Below are positions 25,931 to 35,055 of a DNA stretch of 64,000 nucleotides, piece by piece; position 1 is the stretch's first letter; every line of letters begins with the position of its first letter. The stretch lies in assembly GCF_000430585.1 (NCBI RefSeq), contig NZ_AUMH01000003.1, positions 1 through 64,000 on the forward strand, in the 5' to 3' direction. The position numbers and the translations under genes are program-made. Source of the stretch: Alicyclobacillus herbarius DSM 13609. Lineage in GTDB: Bacteria > Bacillota > Bacilli > Alicyclobacillales > Alicyclobacillaceae. The notes beneath the pieces are model-generated. The model did not search any database. It was not told the DNA's origin and saw only the letters and a list, made by a program, of their open reading frames with translations.

Positions 25931-26952
25931 CCGCGAATTCTCCGCCCGGCTGGAACGGACGCGGCAAGTCTCCGCCCTGTCTCGTCTAAAAGGGCCTCGA
26001 TGGTTCCGGGACCATCGCGTCGACTGAGGACGATAAACCGCTCAAAAGCGCGCATTTCAAACAGGTCGCGCATGTAAGGGCGCTCGCTCCATTCCTGAAG
26101 ATTGCGGGCGTGCGCGCTGGCCAGCACCGCAACCCCCGCATGCGAGGCTTCCAAAATCGCGTCGGTATCCGCGGCACGACCGATTTCGTCCGTGACAATC
26201 AAGTCCGGCGAAAGACTTCGGATGGCCATCAGCATCCCCTCCGCCTTGGGACAGGCATCGAGGACGTCCGTGCGTGGTCCCAACGAGAACTGGGGTACCC
26301 CATCCACACATCCGGCAATCTCGGACCGTTCGTCGACGATGCTGACTTTCATCCCTGCAATCCGCCCCTCTCCCTCGCTGAAGTGTCGGGCCAGGTCGCG
26401 CAGCATCGTCGTCTTTCCGCACTGCGGTGGAGAGATGAGCAAGGTGCTGAACGGTCGTTTCGTGTCGGGATTCCAGAGATGCGGCCAAACCGTACTGGCA
26501 CATCCAGGCCTCTCCTTAGCCAGGCGAATGTTTAGAGAAGTGATACTGCGAACGGACCGAACTGCACCTGAGTCGTAGAGGACAGTCCGTCCCGCAACAC
26601 CGACCCGATGGCCGCCGGGCATCGTCACAAAACCGCGACGAAGCTCGTCTTCGACCGCGTACAGCGAGGACTGTGTCACCACTTGCAAAACCCGGGTGAT
26701 GTGCTCCTGTTCGATACACACACCCTCCTTGGGGTCTTGCGTCAACTCCCCATTCCGTCCGACAAACGCGTTGACGCCGTCCCCGCAAACCTGCAGTGGT
26801 TGACCTAGGCGAAATCGCAATTCCTCAATCCGTTCGCGTTCGAACGCAGAGAGTTTTTCCAGGTACGTGAAAACATCCGGCGGACATACCCGGATGACTG
26901 CGTCCCAACTGCGGTGTCCAGTTCCCAGCCCACGTTCCCTCTGGGCGTCCAC
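25927..26952 (-). CDS. spoIIIAA: Stage III sporulation protein AA (ATPase)
   Basis: Secretion-type ATPase that powers the SpoIIIA channel from the mother-cell side. The P-loop is the unusual SPPQCGKTTMLRDLAR (about residues 173-188). A Walker B-like LIVTDEIGR (about 253-261) and conserved VSIVDERSEIAG are visible. 341 aa. GTG 26952 lies after GAGGGGGTGG. It is the first gene of the operon, with a sigma-E-like promoter 26-56 bp upstream. Confidence 0.96.
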   Translation of the reverse strand: MDAQRERGLGTGHRSWDAVIRVCPPDVFTYLEKLSAFERERIEELRFRLGQPLQVCGDGVNAFVGRNGELTQDPKEGVCIEQEHITRVLQVVTQSSLYAVEDELRRGFVTMPGGHRVGVAGRTVLYDSGAVRSVRSITSLNIRLAKERPGCASTVWPHLWNPDTKRPFSTLLISPPQCGKTTMLRDLARHFSEGEGRIAGMKVSIVDERSEIAGCVDGVPQFSLGPRTDVLDACPKAEGMLMAIRSLSPDLIVTDEIGRAADTDAILEASHAGVAVLASAHARNLQEWSERPYMRDLFEMRAFERFIVLSRRDGPGTIEALLDETGRRLAASVPAGRRIRG

Positions 26953-26977
26953 GGTCGTCCACCCCCTCGGTTAGTCC

Positions 26978-27008
26978 ATGTATATGGACGGGCAGAGCTC
27001 CTTATGCC
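26978..27008 (-). promoter_or_regulatory. Candidate sigma-E promoter of the spoIIIA operon
   Basis: On the minus strand GGCATAA (27008-27002) is a fair sigma-E -35 (KMATATW class) and, after 15 bp, CATATACAT (26986-26978) resembles the -10 CATACAMT. The -10 lies in a small palindrome GTCCATGTATATGGAC. Its place directly before spoIIIAA, a known sigma-E operon in B. subtilis, supports the reading. Confidence 0.5.
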
Positions 27009-27127
27009 AGGCGGACGGGGGTCACGGTTTTTTCGTTCGAGCGCACATTCTGGTCCGGTTTTGCATGTGATGGAAGGAGTGATGAAACGAGAGAGGTGAA
27101 TAAAGAAAAAAGGAGGGAACGAATCGA

Positions 27128-27229
27128 ATGGAAATCACCGTTCTCATCCGATGGATTGTCGTCTTTCTCGTAATCTTTGTCCTCTTGATGTTCTTCGTGT
27201 TCAGCCTGTTTCGCAAGCAAACCACGTAA
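27128..27229 (+). CDS. 33-residue single-span membrane protein
   Basis: Begins ATG 27128 and ends TAA 27227-27229, preceded by AAAGGAGGG 9 nt upstream, one of the best ribosome sites in the window. The product is one hydrophobic helix (residues 9-27, WIVVFLVIFVLLMFF) with a cytoplasmic-like tail RKQTT. It lies on the plus strand between spoIIIAA and yqhV, both on the minus strand. No family recognised. The size and site make it a credible spore-era or regulatory membrane micropeptide; expression is unproven. Confidence 0.6.
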   Translation: MEITVLIRWIVVFLVIFVLLMFFVFSLFRKQTT

Positions 27230-27288
27230 TCCACATGGCAGCCCGCGGAGTGCACACGGTTTCGCCGGTTGTGCCGCCGAAAATGGTG

Positions 27289-27570
27289 TCACGCCGCGCG
27301 GGCGCCATACAGAATGCAGCCGACTCCGACAAGAATCCAAATGAGCCTCCCCCAGTTTAATTCGCTCGCCAGCCCGGCGAGGCCCAAGGCCGTGACGGCA
27401 ACCAGAATGAAAGGACCAACCAGCGCCAACGCCCCATTGATCTGCAGAGCCTTCGCCGCAGTTCCTGCGTAGATCATGAGCATCGCCGCTGTCAATTCAA
27501 TCAGACCGGATATAGTCCGCAGACCCGCCATCGCGTACACCACTTTGTCCACCACGTTCCACATATTCAT
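27289..27570 (-). CDS. yqhV: YqhV family (DUF2619) membrane protein
   Basis: Small three-helix membrane protein of 93 aa. The family run TISGLIELTAAMLMIYAGTAAKALQINGALALVGP is clear. Between efp and spoIIIAA, exactly the position of yqhV in B. subtilis, where it is a sporulation-era gene of unknown role. The start at 27570 follows GGGGGG. Confidence 0.88.
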   Translation of the reverse strand: MNMWNVVDKVVYAMAGLRTISGLIELTAAMLMIYAGTAAKALQINGALALVGPFILVAVTALGLAGLASELNWGRLIWILVGVGCILYGARAA

Positions 27571-27631
27571 CCCCCCTAACCAGTGCTATGCGGACAACCC
27601 GCGGAGTAGACGCGCGCAGGAAAATTTCGGG

Positions 27632-27667
27632 CAAAAAGAAACCGTCCCGAGTAAGCCGAGACGGTTT
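27632..27667 (-). terminator. Rho-independent terminator after efp
   Basis: On the minus strand AACCGTCTCGG pairs with the CGGGACGGTT arm around a short loop, then a TCTTTTTG tract. It lies 54 bp beyond the efp stop. Confidence 0.8.
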
Positions 27668-27720
27668 TCAAACGGATTATGAAATTCTGGAGCGTTCGGT
27701 TCTCGTTGTATCGGGAATCC

Positions 27721-28278
27721 CTAGGCGCGTGAAACGTACTCCCCACTGCGCGTATCCACAATAATACGTTCACCTTCATTGACAAATAGAGGAACGCTGA
27801 GTGTATAGCCGGTTTCCAACGTGGCGGGTTTGCTTCCACCCTGAGCCGTATCGCCTTTAATGCCCGGCTCCGTACGAACGACCTCCAGCTCCACCGTATT
27901 GGGTAGATCGATGCCTATCGATTGCCCTTCATGCATCACAACGTAGCAATTCATATTCTCTTTGAGGAAGTTCAACTCGTATTCGAGCTGGGATTTATTG
28001 ATTTGAATCTGTTCATACGTCTCCGTATCCATAAAAGTATAGTTCTCTCCGTCATTGTATAGATACTGCATTTCCCGCGTTTCAATCCGGGCGCGCGGAA
28101 CTTTTTCTCCGGCTCGGAACGTCTGTTCCTTGACCGCACCCGTCTTCACGTTCTTTAGTTTGGTACGCACGAAAGCGGCACCTTTCCCCGGCTTTACGTG
28201 CATAAACTCGATGACGCGATAAATATTTCCATCCACCTCAATGGTTGTACCCGGACGAAAATCGTTGCTTGAAATCAA
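27721..28278 (-). CDS. efp: Translation elongation factor P
   Basis: Relieves ribosome stalling at polyproline stretches. Three beta-barrel domains: the KOW-like N-domain with the modified-lysine loop HVKPGKGAA (Lys at about 32), then [15 protein letters not shown] central domain and C-terminal [21 protein letters not shown] 28278 gives [10 protein letters not shown], matching the family start, and sits 8 nt after AGGAGG; the GTG at 28284 is too close to that site. Length 185 aa equals the B. subtilis protein. Confidence 0.97.
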   Translation of the reverse strand: MISSNDFRPGTTIEVDGNIYRVIEFMHVKPGKGAAFVRTKLKNVKTGAVKEQTFRAGEKVPRARIETREMQYLYNDGENYTFMDTETYEQIQINKSQLEYELNFLKENMNCYVVMHEGQSIGIDLPNTVELEVVRTEPGIKGDTAQGGSKPATLETGYTLSVPLFVNEGERIIVDTRSGEYVSRA

Positions 28279-28323
28279 CTCCACTGCCTCCTCTACAGAT
28301 GTCCATGCGATTTACGGCTTACC

Positions 28324-29403
28324 TTATCCCACGGAGATCAGGTCCTTCGGTGCATGGGTAAGGATTTTACATCCGTCGTCCGTTAAAACGATGTCATCCT
28401 CGATGCGAACCCCGCCCCAGCCCGGCAAATACACCCCGGGTTCAATAGTGATGACCATCCCTTTGGCCAGTCGGTCTTCGCTCTGTTTAGATACACGCGG
28501 TGATTCATGAATCGCAAGACCTACGCCGTGGCCGAGACTATGACCAAAGGCATCGGCCAAGCCTTGATGGGCCAGGTAATTGCGGGCGACGGCGTCCAGT
28601 TCTCGCCCCGTCAATCCGGGTCGAGCCGCCGCCAAAGCGAGTTCATTGGCTTTTTTCACGTATCCATAAATCTCTCGTTGCCGCGGTTCTGGTTGGCCTA
28701 CGACAACGGTACGGGTGAGGTCCGAGCAGTACCCATCAAGAACCGCCCCAAAATCCAGCGTAACAAAATCCCCGGTCTCAATCACCTTGTCACTTGCGAC
28801 CCCATGAGGGAGCGCAGAACGCCAGCCTGAGGCGACGATGGTCTCAAAAGAAGGACCACTGGCACCTTGCCTCCGCATGTACAGTTCTAATTCCAGGGCT
28901 ACTTCCTTTTCCGTAATGCCCGGACGAATGACACCCAAAACGTACGTAAAGGCAGCATCTGCAATCGCCGCCGCTTGCTGAATCCGGTCAATCTCAGCGG
29001 TATCTTTGGTCATCCGCAAGGACTCAATCAGGTCCGAAACCGGAACAAGCGTTAAGCCGGGCACCCGGTTCTCCAGTTCTTTATAACGCAAGACCTCTCC
29101 ATACGTTAGATAGTCTTGTTCAAATGCCAGTGACTTTACGCCTGCGTCTTGCAGCAGATCTGCCATCGCGTCGACAACGGACGCACCATGATCCACCACC
29201 GCAAACTCCGGACACTGCGCCTTCGCCTGCTCTATGTACCGAAAATCGGTAAGAAACCATTGTTTCTCCGGAGTGACCAAAAGGAACCCAGAGGTTCCCG
29301 TAAACCCGCTTAAATACCGTCGGTTATTAGGTTCGGCAACAAATAGAGCCTCCAGCCCCTGCGTCCGGAGTGCCTTGCGTAGCTCCAGCAGACGAGAATT
29401 CAT
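28324..29403 (-). CDS. Xaa-Pro aminopeptidase / M24 metallopeptidase (YqhT type)
   Basis: Cleaves N-terminal residues next to proline. A creatinase-like N-domain (about 1-125) precedes a pita-bread M24 domain with metal ligands Asp in TLDFGAVLDGYCSD, His in GHSLGHGVGLAIHE and Glu in MVITIEPGVYL and GVRIEDD. 359 aa is typical. ATG 29403 follows GGAGGG. It is between aroQ (28 bp) and efp, as yqhT is in B. subtilis. Confidence 0.94.
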   Translation of the reverse strand: MNSRLLELRKALRTQGLEALFVAEPNNRRYLSGFTGTSGFLLVTPEKQWFLTDFRYIEQAKAQCPEFAVVDHGASVVDAMADLLQDAGVKSLAFEQDYLTYGEVLRYKELENRVPGLTLVPVSDLIESLRMTKDTAEIDRIQQAAAIADAAFTYVLGVIRPGITEKEVALELELYMRRQGASGPSFETIVASGWRSALPHGVASDKVIETGDFVTLDFGAVLDGYCSDLTRTVVVGQPEPRQREIYGYVKKANELALAAARPGLTGRELDAVARNYLAHQGLADAFGHSLGHGVGLAIHESPRVSKQSEDRLAKGMVITIEPGVYLPGWGGVRIEDDIVLTDDGCKILTHAPKDLISVG

Positions 29404-29431
29404 TCCTAGCCCTCCTTTGCGTAGGGACCCG

Positions 29432-29875
29432 TCATTCAGATGTCATCAACTGCAATAGATAGTGGGCCGCGTATTCATATCCAATCGGGCCCAGCCCGAC
29501 AATCTGACCAACTGCCACCGGTGCCAACACGAGCTGGTGCCGAAATGGTTCCCGGCGATGAACATTGGAAATATGTATTTCAACCACGGGACGGCCGATA
29601 TCCTCTAAACAGTCGCGCAGCGCATACCCATAGTGAGCCAGTGCCCCAGGGTTGAGGATGATGCCCTGAGCCTGTGGTCCGTGTGTCTGTACGAAATCGA
29701 TGATGGCACCTTCGTGGTTGGATTGAAAGTCTTTGACCTCCACACCGTGCGGCTCACATACCTTGCGCACCCGCGCAACCACATCCGCCAGGGTTTCTTT
29801 TCCGTAGATATGCGGCTGACGTTGACCCAAGCGGTTCAGATTCGGACCATGGAGGAGCAATATGAGACCCGCCAC
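29432..29875 (-). CDS. aroQ: Type II 3-dehydroquinate dehydratase
   Basis: Third step of the shikimate pathway. Motifs: LLLHGPNLNRLGQR (Asn and Arg near the active-site loop), catalytic Tyr in PHIYG, SNHEGAIID, ILNPGALAHYGYALRD and catalytic His in EIHISNVHRREPFR. 147 aa. Starts with GTG 29875 after a GGGAAGG-type site. Divergent from the plus-strand phosphatase gene. Its shikimate role does not require neighbours here. Confidence 0.96.
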   Translation of the reverse strand: MAGLILLLHGPNLNRLGQRQPHIYGKETLADVVARVRKVCEPHGVEVKDFQSNHEGAIIDFVQTHGPQAQGIILNPGALAHYGYALRDCLEDIGRPVVEIHISNVHRREPFRHQLVLAPVAVGQIVGLGPIGYEYAAHYLLQLMTSE

Positions 29876-30001
29876 TGTATCCCTTCCCCCCTTTCGCCGA
29901 GGTCAAGAACCGTATTGTACACCCGAAATTAAGGCCAAAATCGTGTTCATTGTACCATAACCTCTTGCTATACTGGAACCACTACAAGGGGAGGTAAGCC
30001 C

Positions 30002-30613
30002 ATGCTCGAATTCTGGTTGATTCGCCATGGGGAGACGGACTGGAACGTCGAACACCGTATTCAAGGTTGGACCAATATCCCCTTGAATACAAACGGACTT
30101 CACCAGGCCGCAGTTTTATCCGAAAGCCTAGAAGGAATTCCTTTTCAAGCTATTTATACGAGCGATCTCGATCGGGCGTTGGTTACGGCGCGTATCCTAG
30201 CTCGCCGCATTCCAGCACCAGTTCACATCACCGACGGACTTCGAGAGCAATGCCTCGGGGAGGCGGAGGGCCTACTCCGCAGCGTGGCCAATCAGCGTTT
30301 TCCGAACGGTGCGCCATCTCGGGAACCGGAAGCCCAGATGCGGCAACGGCTGTTGAAGGTGATTCAGCGTATCACCACGGATGTCCGTCAAGGACGCGTC
30401 CTCTGCGTCAGTCACGGCGGCCTGATTCGCGCCTGGCTGACCTACTTAGGGCAACCCGCCCCCGCTCTTGGCAACACGAGCATCACCCGATTCGCACTAG
30501 GGCCGCACGGTTGGCGGGTGATGTGCGTCAACTGCCAGGACCACTTGCCGTACGCTTCGGGCCGCATCTTCGGTGATGTTGACCATCCCCTTCCCCTTCG
30601 ACAGCAAGAGTAA
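30002..30613 (+). CDS. Histidine phosphatase (phosphoglycerate mutase family)
   Basis: Phosphotransfer enzyme with the phospho-His motif LIRHGETDWN (His at about residue 8) near the N-terminus and the second His in CVSHGGLIRAWL. 203 aa. Start ATG 30002 follows GGGGAGG. Substrate unknown; related proteins remove phosphate from metabolites. A TATACT with a fair -35 (TTCATT) 17 bp away lies just upstream. First of the plus-strand group that ends at the DnaI-like gene. Confidence 0.9.
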   Translation: MLEFWLIRHGETDWNVEHRIQGWTNIPLNTNGLHQAAVLSESLEGIPFQAIYTSDLDRALVTARILARRIPAPVHITDGLREQCLGEAEGLLRSVANQRFPNGAPSREPEAQMRQRLLKVIQRITTDVRQGRVLCVSHGGLIRAWLTYLGQPAPALGNTSITRFALGPHGWRVMCVNCQDHLPYASGRIFGDVDHPLPLRQQE

Positions 30614-30750
30614 ACCTATGTGTCCGGTCAGGACCTATCCGTTTCACCTCTAACATCCGTCGCCGGGTGCAACCTTTTTTCGTCGTGGTCCATACTAGAT
30701 GCCTAGGCTCAGGTGGACAGTGGCTGTCTCGGCGATGGAGGTCATGAGTC

Positions 30751-32523
30751 ATGGGAATGAATTGCAAGCGCCAAGTCGATACGTCCCACAAGGTCGACAC
30801 GTCCCAAAATACACCGCCGATCTACGATGACGGTACGACAATGGAACAGGATTTCCTCCAGTTTTTATCCAGCCTTCCGGATACCAGCCAGCGTGCGTCG
30901 GAGTGGGTTCTGTTTGAATTACAGACAGCTGCTGTGACAGCCAGAATGGCGCAAGGCTTTGACGAGTTGATGGCACTGGAACATGTTCACGGGTTTACGC
31001 CACTTCCCCATCAAGTGGAGACCGCGCGTCGCGTCTTGCGCGACCTGCGCGGCCGCGCCATTCTGGCGGACGAAGTGGGTCTCGGCAAGACGATAGAGGC
31101 TGGCCTGATTCTTAAGGAATACCTCTTACGTGGACTGGTCCGCAAGGCCTTAATCTTGGTGCCCGCCTCATTGGTCCTACAGTGGACGCGAGAGTTGAAC
31201 GAAAAATTTCGCATTTCTTGCTTCGCACAAAGAAATGAATGGACATGGACGGAACACGATATCATCGTGGCGTCCCTGGATACGGCCAAACGCGAGCCGC
31301 ATCGAACTGCAGTCGTGGGACAATCCTGGGACTTGGTGATTATCGATGAGGCGCATAAATTGAAAAATCCCCGGACTAAGAACTGGCAGATGGTGAATCA
31401 GATCCCGAACAAGTTCCTGCTTCTGCTTACGGCAACCCCCATGCAGAACGACCTGCGTGAGTTGCATACCCTGGTGACACTCTTGCGGCCCGGGCACCTG
31501 GGAAACAGCCGGGAATTTTCGCAAGCCTTCTTGGAGTCACCCCGAAGTGCTAAACAGCCCGCAACCTTGCGCGAACAAGTTGCGGATGTGATGATACGGA
31601 ATCGGCGTAGGGACGGATCGACCTCACTTCCACCACGTCATGTCCGTTCGGTTCCACTCACCCTAAGTCCGGAAGAACGCACCCTCTACGATTCCGTACA
31701 GACGTTTCTACGCTCACAATATCGGATCCGCGCTGCTGGGAGAGGTTCGGTTCTCCCGCTCATCACCCTGCAGCGGGAAATCTGCAGTTCCCCATACGCC
31801 GCCATGGTCACCATGGAGCGCATGGTGAAGCGCAGCAAAGACGAAGCGCTGCAACGGACGCTGCAAGAGCTCATTCACATGGCGGAGAGCATTCAAACGT
31901 ATACAAAGGTCAACACGGTGCTGGAGATGCTTCAGGACATTGACGACAAGTGCGTGATTTTCACAGAGTACCGCGCTACGCAAGACTTTCTGCTGTACAT
32001 GCTCAAACGGCATGGAATATCAGCCGTTCCGTTCCGCGGCGGTTTTGGGCGCGGCAAAAAAGATTGGATGAAGGACTTGTTTGCGCACAAGGTCCAGGTT
32101 CTCGTGGCGACTGAATCGGGCGGAGAGGGAATTAATCTACAGTTTTGTCATCACATGATCAACTTTGATCTACCCTGGAATCCGATGCGACTGGAGCAGC
32201 GCATCGGCCGAATTCATCGACTCGGTCAGACCCAGCAAGTATATATCCACAACCTATCGACAGAGAATACGATTGAAGCCCACATCGTTGACCTGTTGCA
32301 AGAAAAGATCCGCATGTTTGAGATGATCATTGGCGAACTGGATTACATCGTCGGAGACCATAAGTTAGGCCCAGACTTTGACCGTAGGGTTATGGACATC
32401 GCCATGACCAGCGAAGACGAAACTCAGTTACGCGAGCGTTTACAAGAGTTCGGGGATGACATTCTGAACGCATGGAGAGAGGAGGGCGCTCGAAAATCAT
32501 GGCAGGCCTCGAACAAGACATGA
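30751..32523 (+). CDS. yqhH: SNF2-family helicase-like ATPase (YqhH type)
   Basis: DNA-translocating ATPase of the Swi2/Snf2 group. Visible motifs: Q/I region FTPLPHQVETAR and ADEVGLGKTIEAGLI (Walker A, about residues 108-122), DEAH in LVIIDEAHKL, LLTATPMQND (motif III), and motifs V/VI in ATESGGEGINLQ and RLEQRIGRIHRLGQT. 590 aa. In B. subtilis the homologue forms a pair with yqhG, as here (25 bp overlap). The N-terminus includes a short repeat VDTSHK-VDTSQN. Start ATG 30751 is 9 nt after GGAGG. Confidence 0.95.
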   Translation: MGMNCKRQVDTSHKVDTSQNTPPIYDDGTTMEQDFLQFLSSLPDTSQRASEWVLFELQTAAVTARMAQGFDELMALEHVHGFTPLPHQVETARRVLRDLRGRAILADEVGLGKTIEAGLILKEYLLRGLVRKALILVPASLVLQWTRELNEKFRISCFAQRNEWTWTEHDIIVASLDTAKREPHRTAVVGQSWDLVIIDEAHKLKNPRTKNWQMVNQIPNKFLLLLTATPMQNDLRELHTLVTLLRPGHLGNSREFSQAFLESPRSAKQPATLREQVADVMIRNRRRDGSTSLPPRHVRSVPLTLSPEERTLYDSVQTFLRSQYRIRAAGRGSVLPLITLQREICSSPYAAMVTMERMVKRSKDEALQRTLQELIHMAESIQTYTKVNTVLEMLQDIDDKCVIFTEYRATQDFLLYMLKRHGISAVPFRGGFGRGKKDWMKDLFAHKVQVLVATESGGEGINLQFCHHMINFDLPWNPMRLEQRIGRIHRLGQTQQVYIHNLSTENTIEAHIVDLLQEKIRMFEMIIGELDYIVGDHKLGPDFDRRVMDIAMTSEDETQLRERLQEFGDDILNAWREEGARKSWQASNKT

Positions 32524-33515
32524 AGCCACGCGCGCAACTATCGGATACCACAGCGCATACCCTTCCACTGCGCACGGCAGACGAACGCATGAGATTTTGC
32601 GAGCGGTATCTGCAAGCCTTAGGTGCTACAGAACAGTACAAAAGCGAATTCTATATGGAGTACGTGTTGCCTCTAGACGTGGATAAAGAGTTGAGCGACC
32701 GGCCGTACTTTTGGATGTGGGTGGAACAAACCGGTCAAAAAGTCGAACCGTCCGTCCTGAGACTCGCATTCACCGAAGAAGCCGCAAAACGAGAGAATCA
32801 ACGATTGCGAGATGAAGCCTGGCAACGTGCGGAGACCCGCGGAATGTCCGACATCGAGCGCATGTTTTTCCGCCCACCGACGTGTGAGTTGATCTCTCTG
32901 GGCAGTTTTCGATTGGAGAAGATCTTTGATTCCTTGGAAAAACGGGGGCGTTTCGCATGTGTGGCCCCCATCCATGTAGGTTCAGGAGCAGATCATCGCC
33001 TCATCCCATGGTTGATGGTCAACGTAATGGTTTCCTGCAAATCGGACCTCACTCAGCAATCTTACCGCTCCCTGGCGGTCTGTCTGGAAAACGGGCAGAT
33101 GATCGACCGTTTCTATGCGTACATCAAGCACATTCCGATGCGCGTAATACGCTCAGATGAACTGCTGCACAACGTACGTTTGTCTATCTCCGAAGCGTTT
33201 GCAAAAGTGCGGGACAAGCTACACCAAGATATTCTGCGCAGTGACATGTCCTGGGCGATTCGGGCTCAGGAAAACCTAAAGCAGGAACTGGACCAAATTG
33301 ATCTATACTACGACAGTCTTCTGTACGACGTTAGCGAAGAGGAACGCGCAATCCTAGAAAAAGAACGAAACCGCAAACGACACGAACTACGCGAACGCAG
33401 TGCGCCACGTGTTGAAATCACCTTTCGTCAAGCCGCACTGATTGGTCTGCCGGAACGGACCATGCACTCGGGTTCCCCTTCGCGCCAGCCGGACGCGACA
33501 ACGAACTCACGTTAA
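32499..33515 (+). CDS. yqhG: YqhG family protein
   Basis: Cytoplasmic, charged, alpha-helical protein of 338 aa found with YqhH helicases in bacilli; function unknown. It begins with a disordered section (about 1-30), then conserved blocks such as EFYMEYVLPLDVDKELSDRP, RMFFRPPTCELISLGS and LIPWLMVNVMVSCKSDLT, with a Glu-rich coil near the C-terminus (EEERAILEKERNRKRHELR). ATG 32499 is chosen; the AGGAGG lies 13 nt away. It overlaps yqhH by 25 bp and the convergent DnaI-like gene by 9 bp. Confidence 0.85.
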   Translation: MAGLEQDMKPRAQLSDTTAHTLPLRTADERMRFCERYLQALGATEQYKSEFYMEYVLPLDVDKELSDRPYFWMWVEQTGQKVEPSVLRLAFTEEAAKRENQRLRDEAWQRAETRGMSDIERMFFRPPTCELISLGSFRLEKIFDSLEKRGRFACVAPIHVGSGADHRLIPWLMVNVMVSCKSDLTQQSYRSLAVCLENGQMIDRFYAYIKHIPMRVIRSDELLHNVRLSISEAFAKVRDKLHQDILRSDMSWAIRAQENLKQELDQIDLYYDSLLYDVSEEERAILEKERNRKRHELRERSAPRVEITFRQAALIGLPERTMHSGSPSRQPDATTNSR

Positions 33516-34427
33516 AGATTGGAGATTGCGCTGCCGCGCATCTGGGCCATCCATTCTCGCCAATTTTGCCATTTGCATGATCCGACTGCGCAAAGGCCCT
33601 ACAGAATCCAACAAATCCTCCCCGTTGCGTCGATAGATATCGGGAGGGGCATAGTTGCTCGTAAACCACGTGGGCAGCTTGGCGTGGAACCGATGATTAA
33701 TAATACGAAATAACTTTTCCAACGTAAACTCGTTGGCTCGCTCTTGGGCAAACTCGTCAATCCCCAATACTGGTGCGGTCGCTAGCGCCTGCAGCAGCGA
33801 TTCCAAGTCTCCGTTTTCAGAAATAATCTGCCGCATCCGATCGAAGATCGAGTCGGAACGCACAAACAGACACGGAATTCCGCGGTCACGCAAGCGATTC
33901 AGTACGGCCAACAGAAGGTGGGTCTTACCTACGCCTGGTGGTCCAAACAAGTAAACGCCCGGACTGGCGCGACCCACCTCATAAGTCTCGGCAAACTGTT
34001 CGGCAAAACGCAATAGGCGCGGATACTTCTGCCTCTGCTCCAAGGGAAAATTGGAAAACCGGAAGGAACTATCCTGCGGAAGTCCTCCCGCTTCTCTTAC
34101 GTAGCGCTGCAGACGTAGGTGAAGGCTGTACTCCTGAAACGGCTCGCAGCGGTGGACACCGACGGTCAACTGCCGACCGTACCGCTCTAGGACTTGCACA
34201 AACCCCTTCATGTCGCCTTCTTTCGGGCAGTGTTCATAGCCTTTGCAAGCGGCACAAATGGTCCGTTGCCGAATGTACTCAAGCAAAAGGTGACGGTGAC
34301 GCAAGAGCGTCTCCTCATCGATCTCCCAAGCATCCAGTTCGGGAATTTCGCTGCGAAAATATGACGCATCCCAATTTGAGACTTCCGCCATCCGAGCGGC
34401 AGGTAAAACTGCCTTGATATGCTGCAT
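33507..34427 (-). CDS. DnaI/DnaC-like AAA+ ATPase
   Basis: Resembles helicase loaders. N-terminal part (about residues 1-120) has Cys-rich ICAACKGYEHCP, typical of the DnaI zinc-binding region, then an AAA+ domain with Walker A FGPPGVGKTHLLL (about 158-170), Walker B LGIDEFAQE (about 220-228), sensor FTSNY and Arg finger region PLRSRIM. 306 aa from ATG 34427. The true primosomal dnaI is expected elsewhere with dnaB; this would be a paralogue. It sits between the comG-type operon and the convergent yqhG, so a role in DNA uptake or repair is possible but unproven. Confidence 0.8.
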   Translation of the reverse strand: MQHIKAVLPAARMAEVSNWDASYFRSEIPELDAWEIDEETLLRHRHLLLEYIRQRTICAACKGYEHCPKEGDMKGFVQVLERYGRQLTVGVHRCEPFQEYSLHLRLQRYVREAGGLPQDSSFRFSNFPLEQRQKYPRLLRFAEQFAETYEVGRASPGVYLFGPPGVGKTHLLLAVLNRLRDRGIPCLFVRSDSIFDRMRQIISENGDLESLLQALATAPVLGIDEFAQERANEFTLEKLFRIINHRFHAKLPTWFTSNYAPPDIYRRNGEDLLDSVGPLRSRIMQMAKLARMDGPDARQRNLQSLT

Positions 34428-34554
34428 GATGAAGCCCTTCCTCGTATTGATGCATTGCAAAAGCTAACCCCAGTATAATCGCTAGAGCGGCAGTCTCCAA
34501 CGTTCAATCATCCACTGGCTGCGACAACGGGGATACTACCGCTCCGCAAACGGT

Positions 34555-34947
34555 TCAGTATTCTGGGGGAGGGGATTCATCCAACCAATCCACAATCCGC
34601 TTTTGGGCCGCATCGTACGCAACCGTCTCGACATCCTGAGCGCCGCCTACGCGCGCGATAATAAAAATCTTCCACTCATTTGGGTTCTGGTCTCCGTGGT
34701 CTCGACCAGACTCGTTCTGGGTCCAAACGTGCACTTGCCCAGCCGGAGTAGGTACGTCCTCATCCAAGACGGATGGACCGTCTAATTTGAATTGTTGAAC
34801 GACCGAGTCCATTTCTCCCCTTGCAAGCCAATACGCCCTTTCCACGTCCGCTTGCTGACTGTGAATGACCATTTCCATACCGACGGCCATCCATAAAACC
34901 GCCAGCCAACCGGTCGACAACGTGGTGAAACCCACCACCGTGAACAA
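34555..34947 (-). CDS. comGG: ComGG-like minor pseudopilin/assembly protein
   Basis: Final gene of the comG-type operon. N-terminal hydrophobic helix (about residues 1-24, STGWLAVLWMAVGMEMVI) and a soluble C-terminal domain ending PPPEY; pseudopilin-like without a clear GFxxxE motif, as is common for ComGG. TTG 34947 is used since GATGGGGG precedes it. 130 aa. The role (tip or assembly of the uptake pseudopilus) is inferred from position. Confidence 0.7.
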   Translation of the reverse strand: MFTVVGFTTLSTGWLAVLWMAVGMEMVIHSQQADVERAYWLARGEMDSVVQQFKLDGPSVLDEDVPTPAGQVHVWTQNESGRDHGDQNPNEWKIFIIARVGGAQDVETVAYDAAQKRIVDWLDESPPPEY

Positions 34948-35055
34948 GACATGTCCCCCATCCGACTTGTTCAGTCCTTGACGGCAAATGTCACGCCCGC
35001 CCCCTCAAAGCTGAAATCGACTTTCGGAACAAGGTCAAGTGTGGGACAATCGCAT

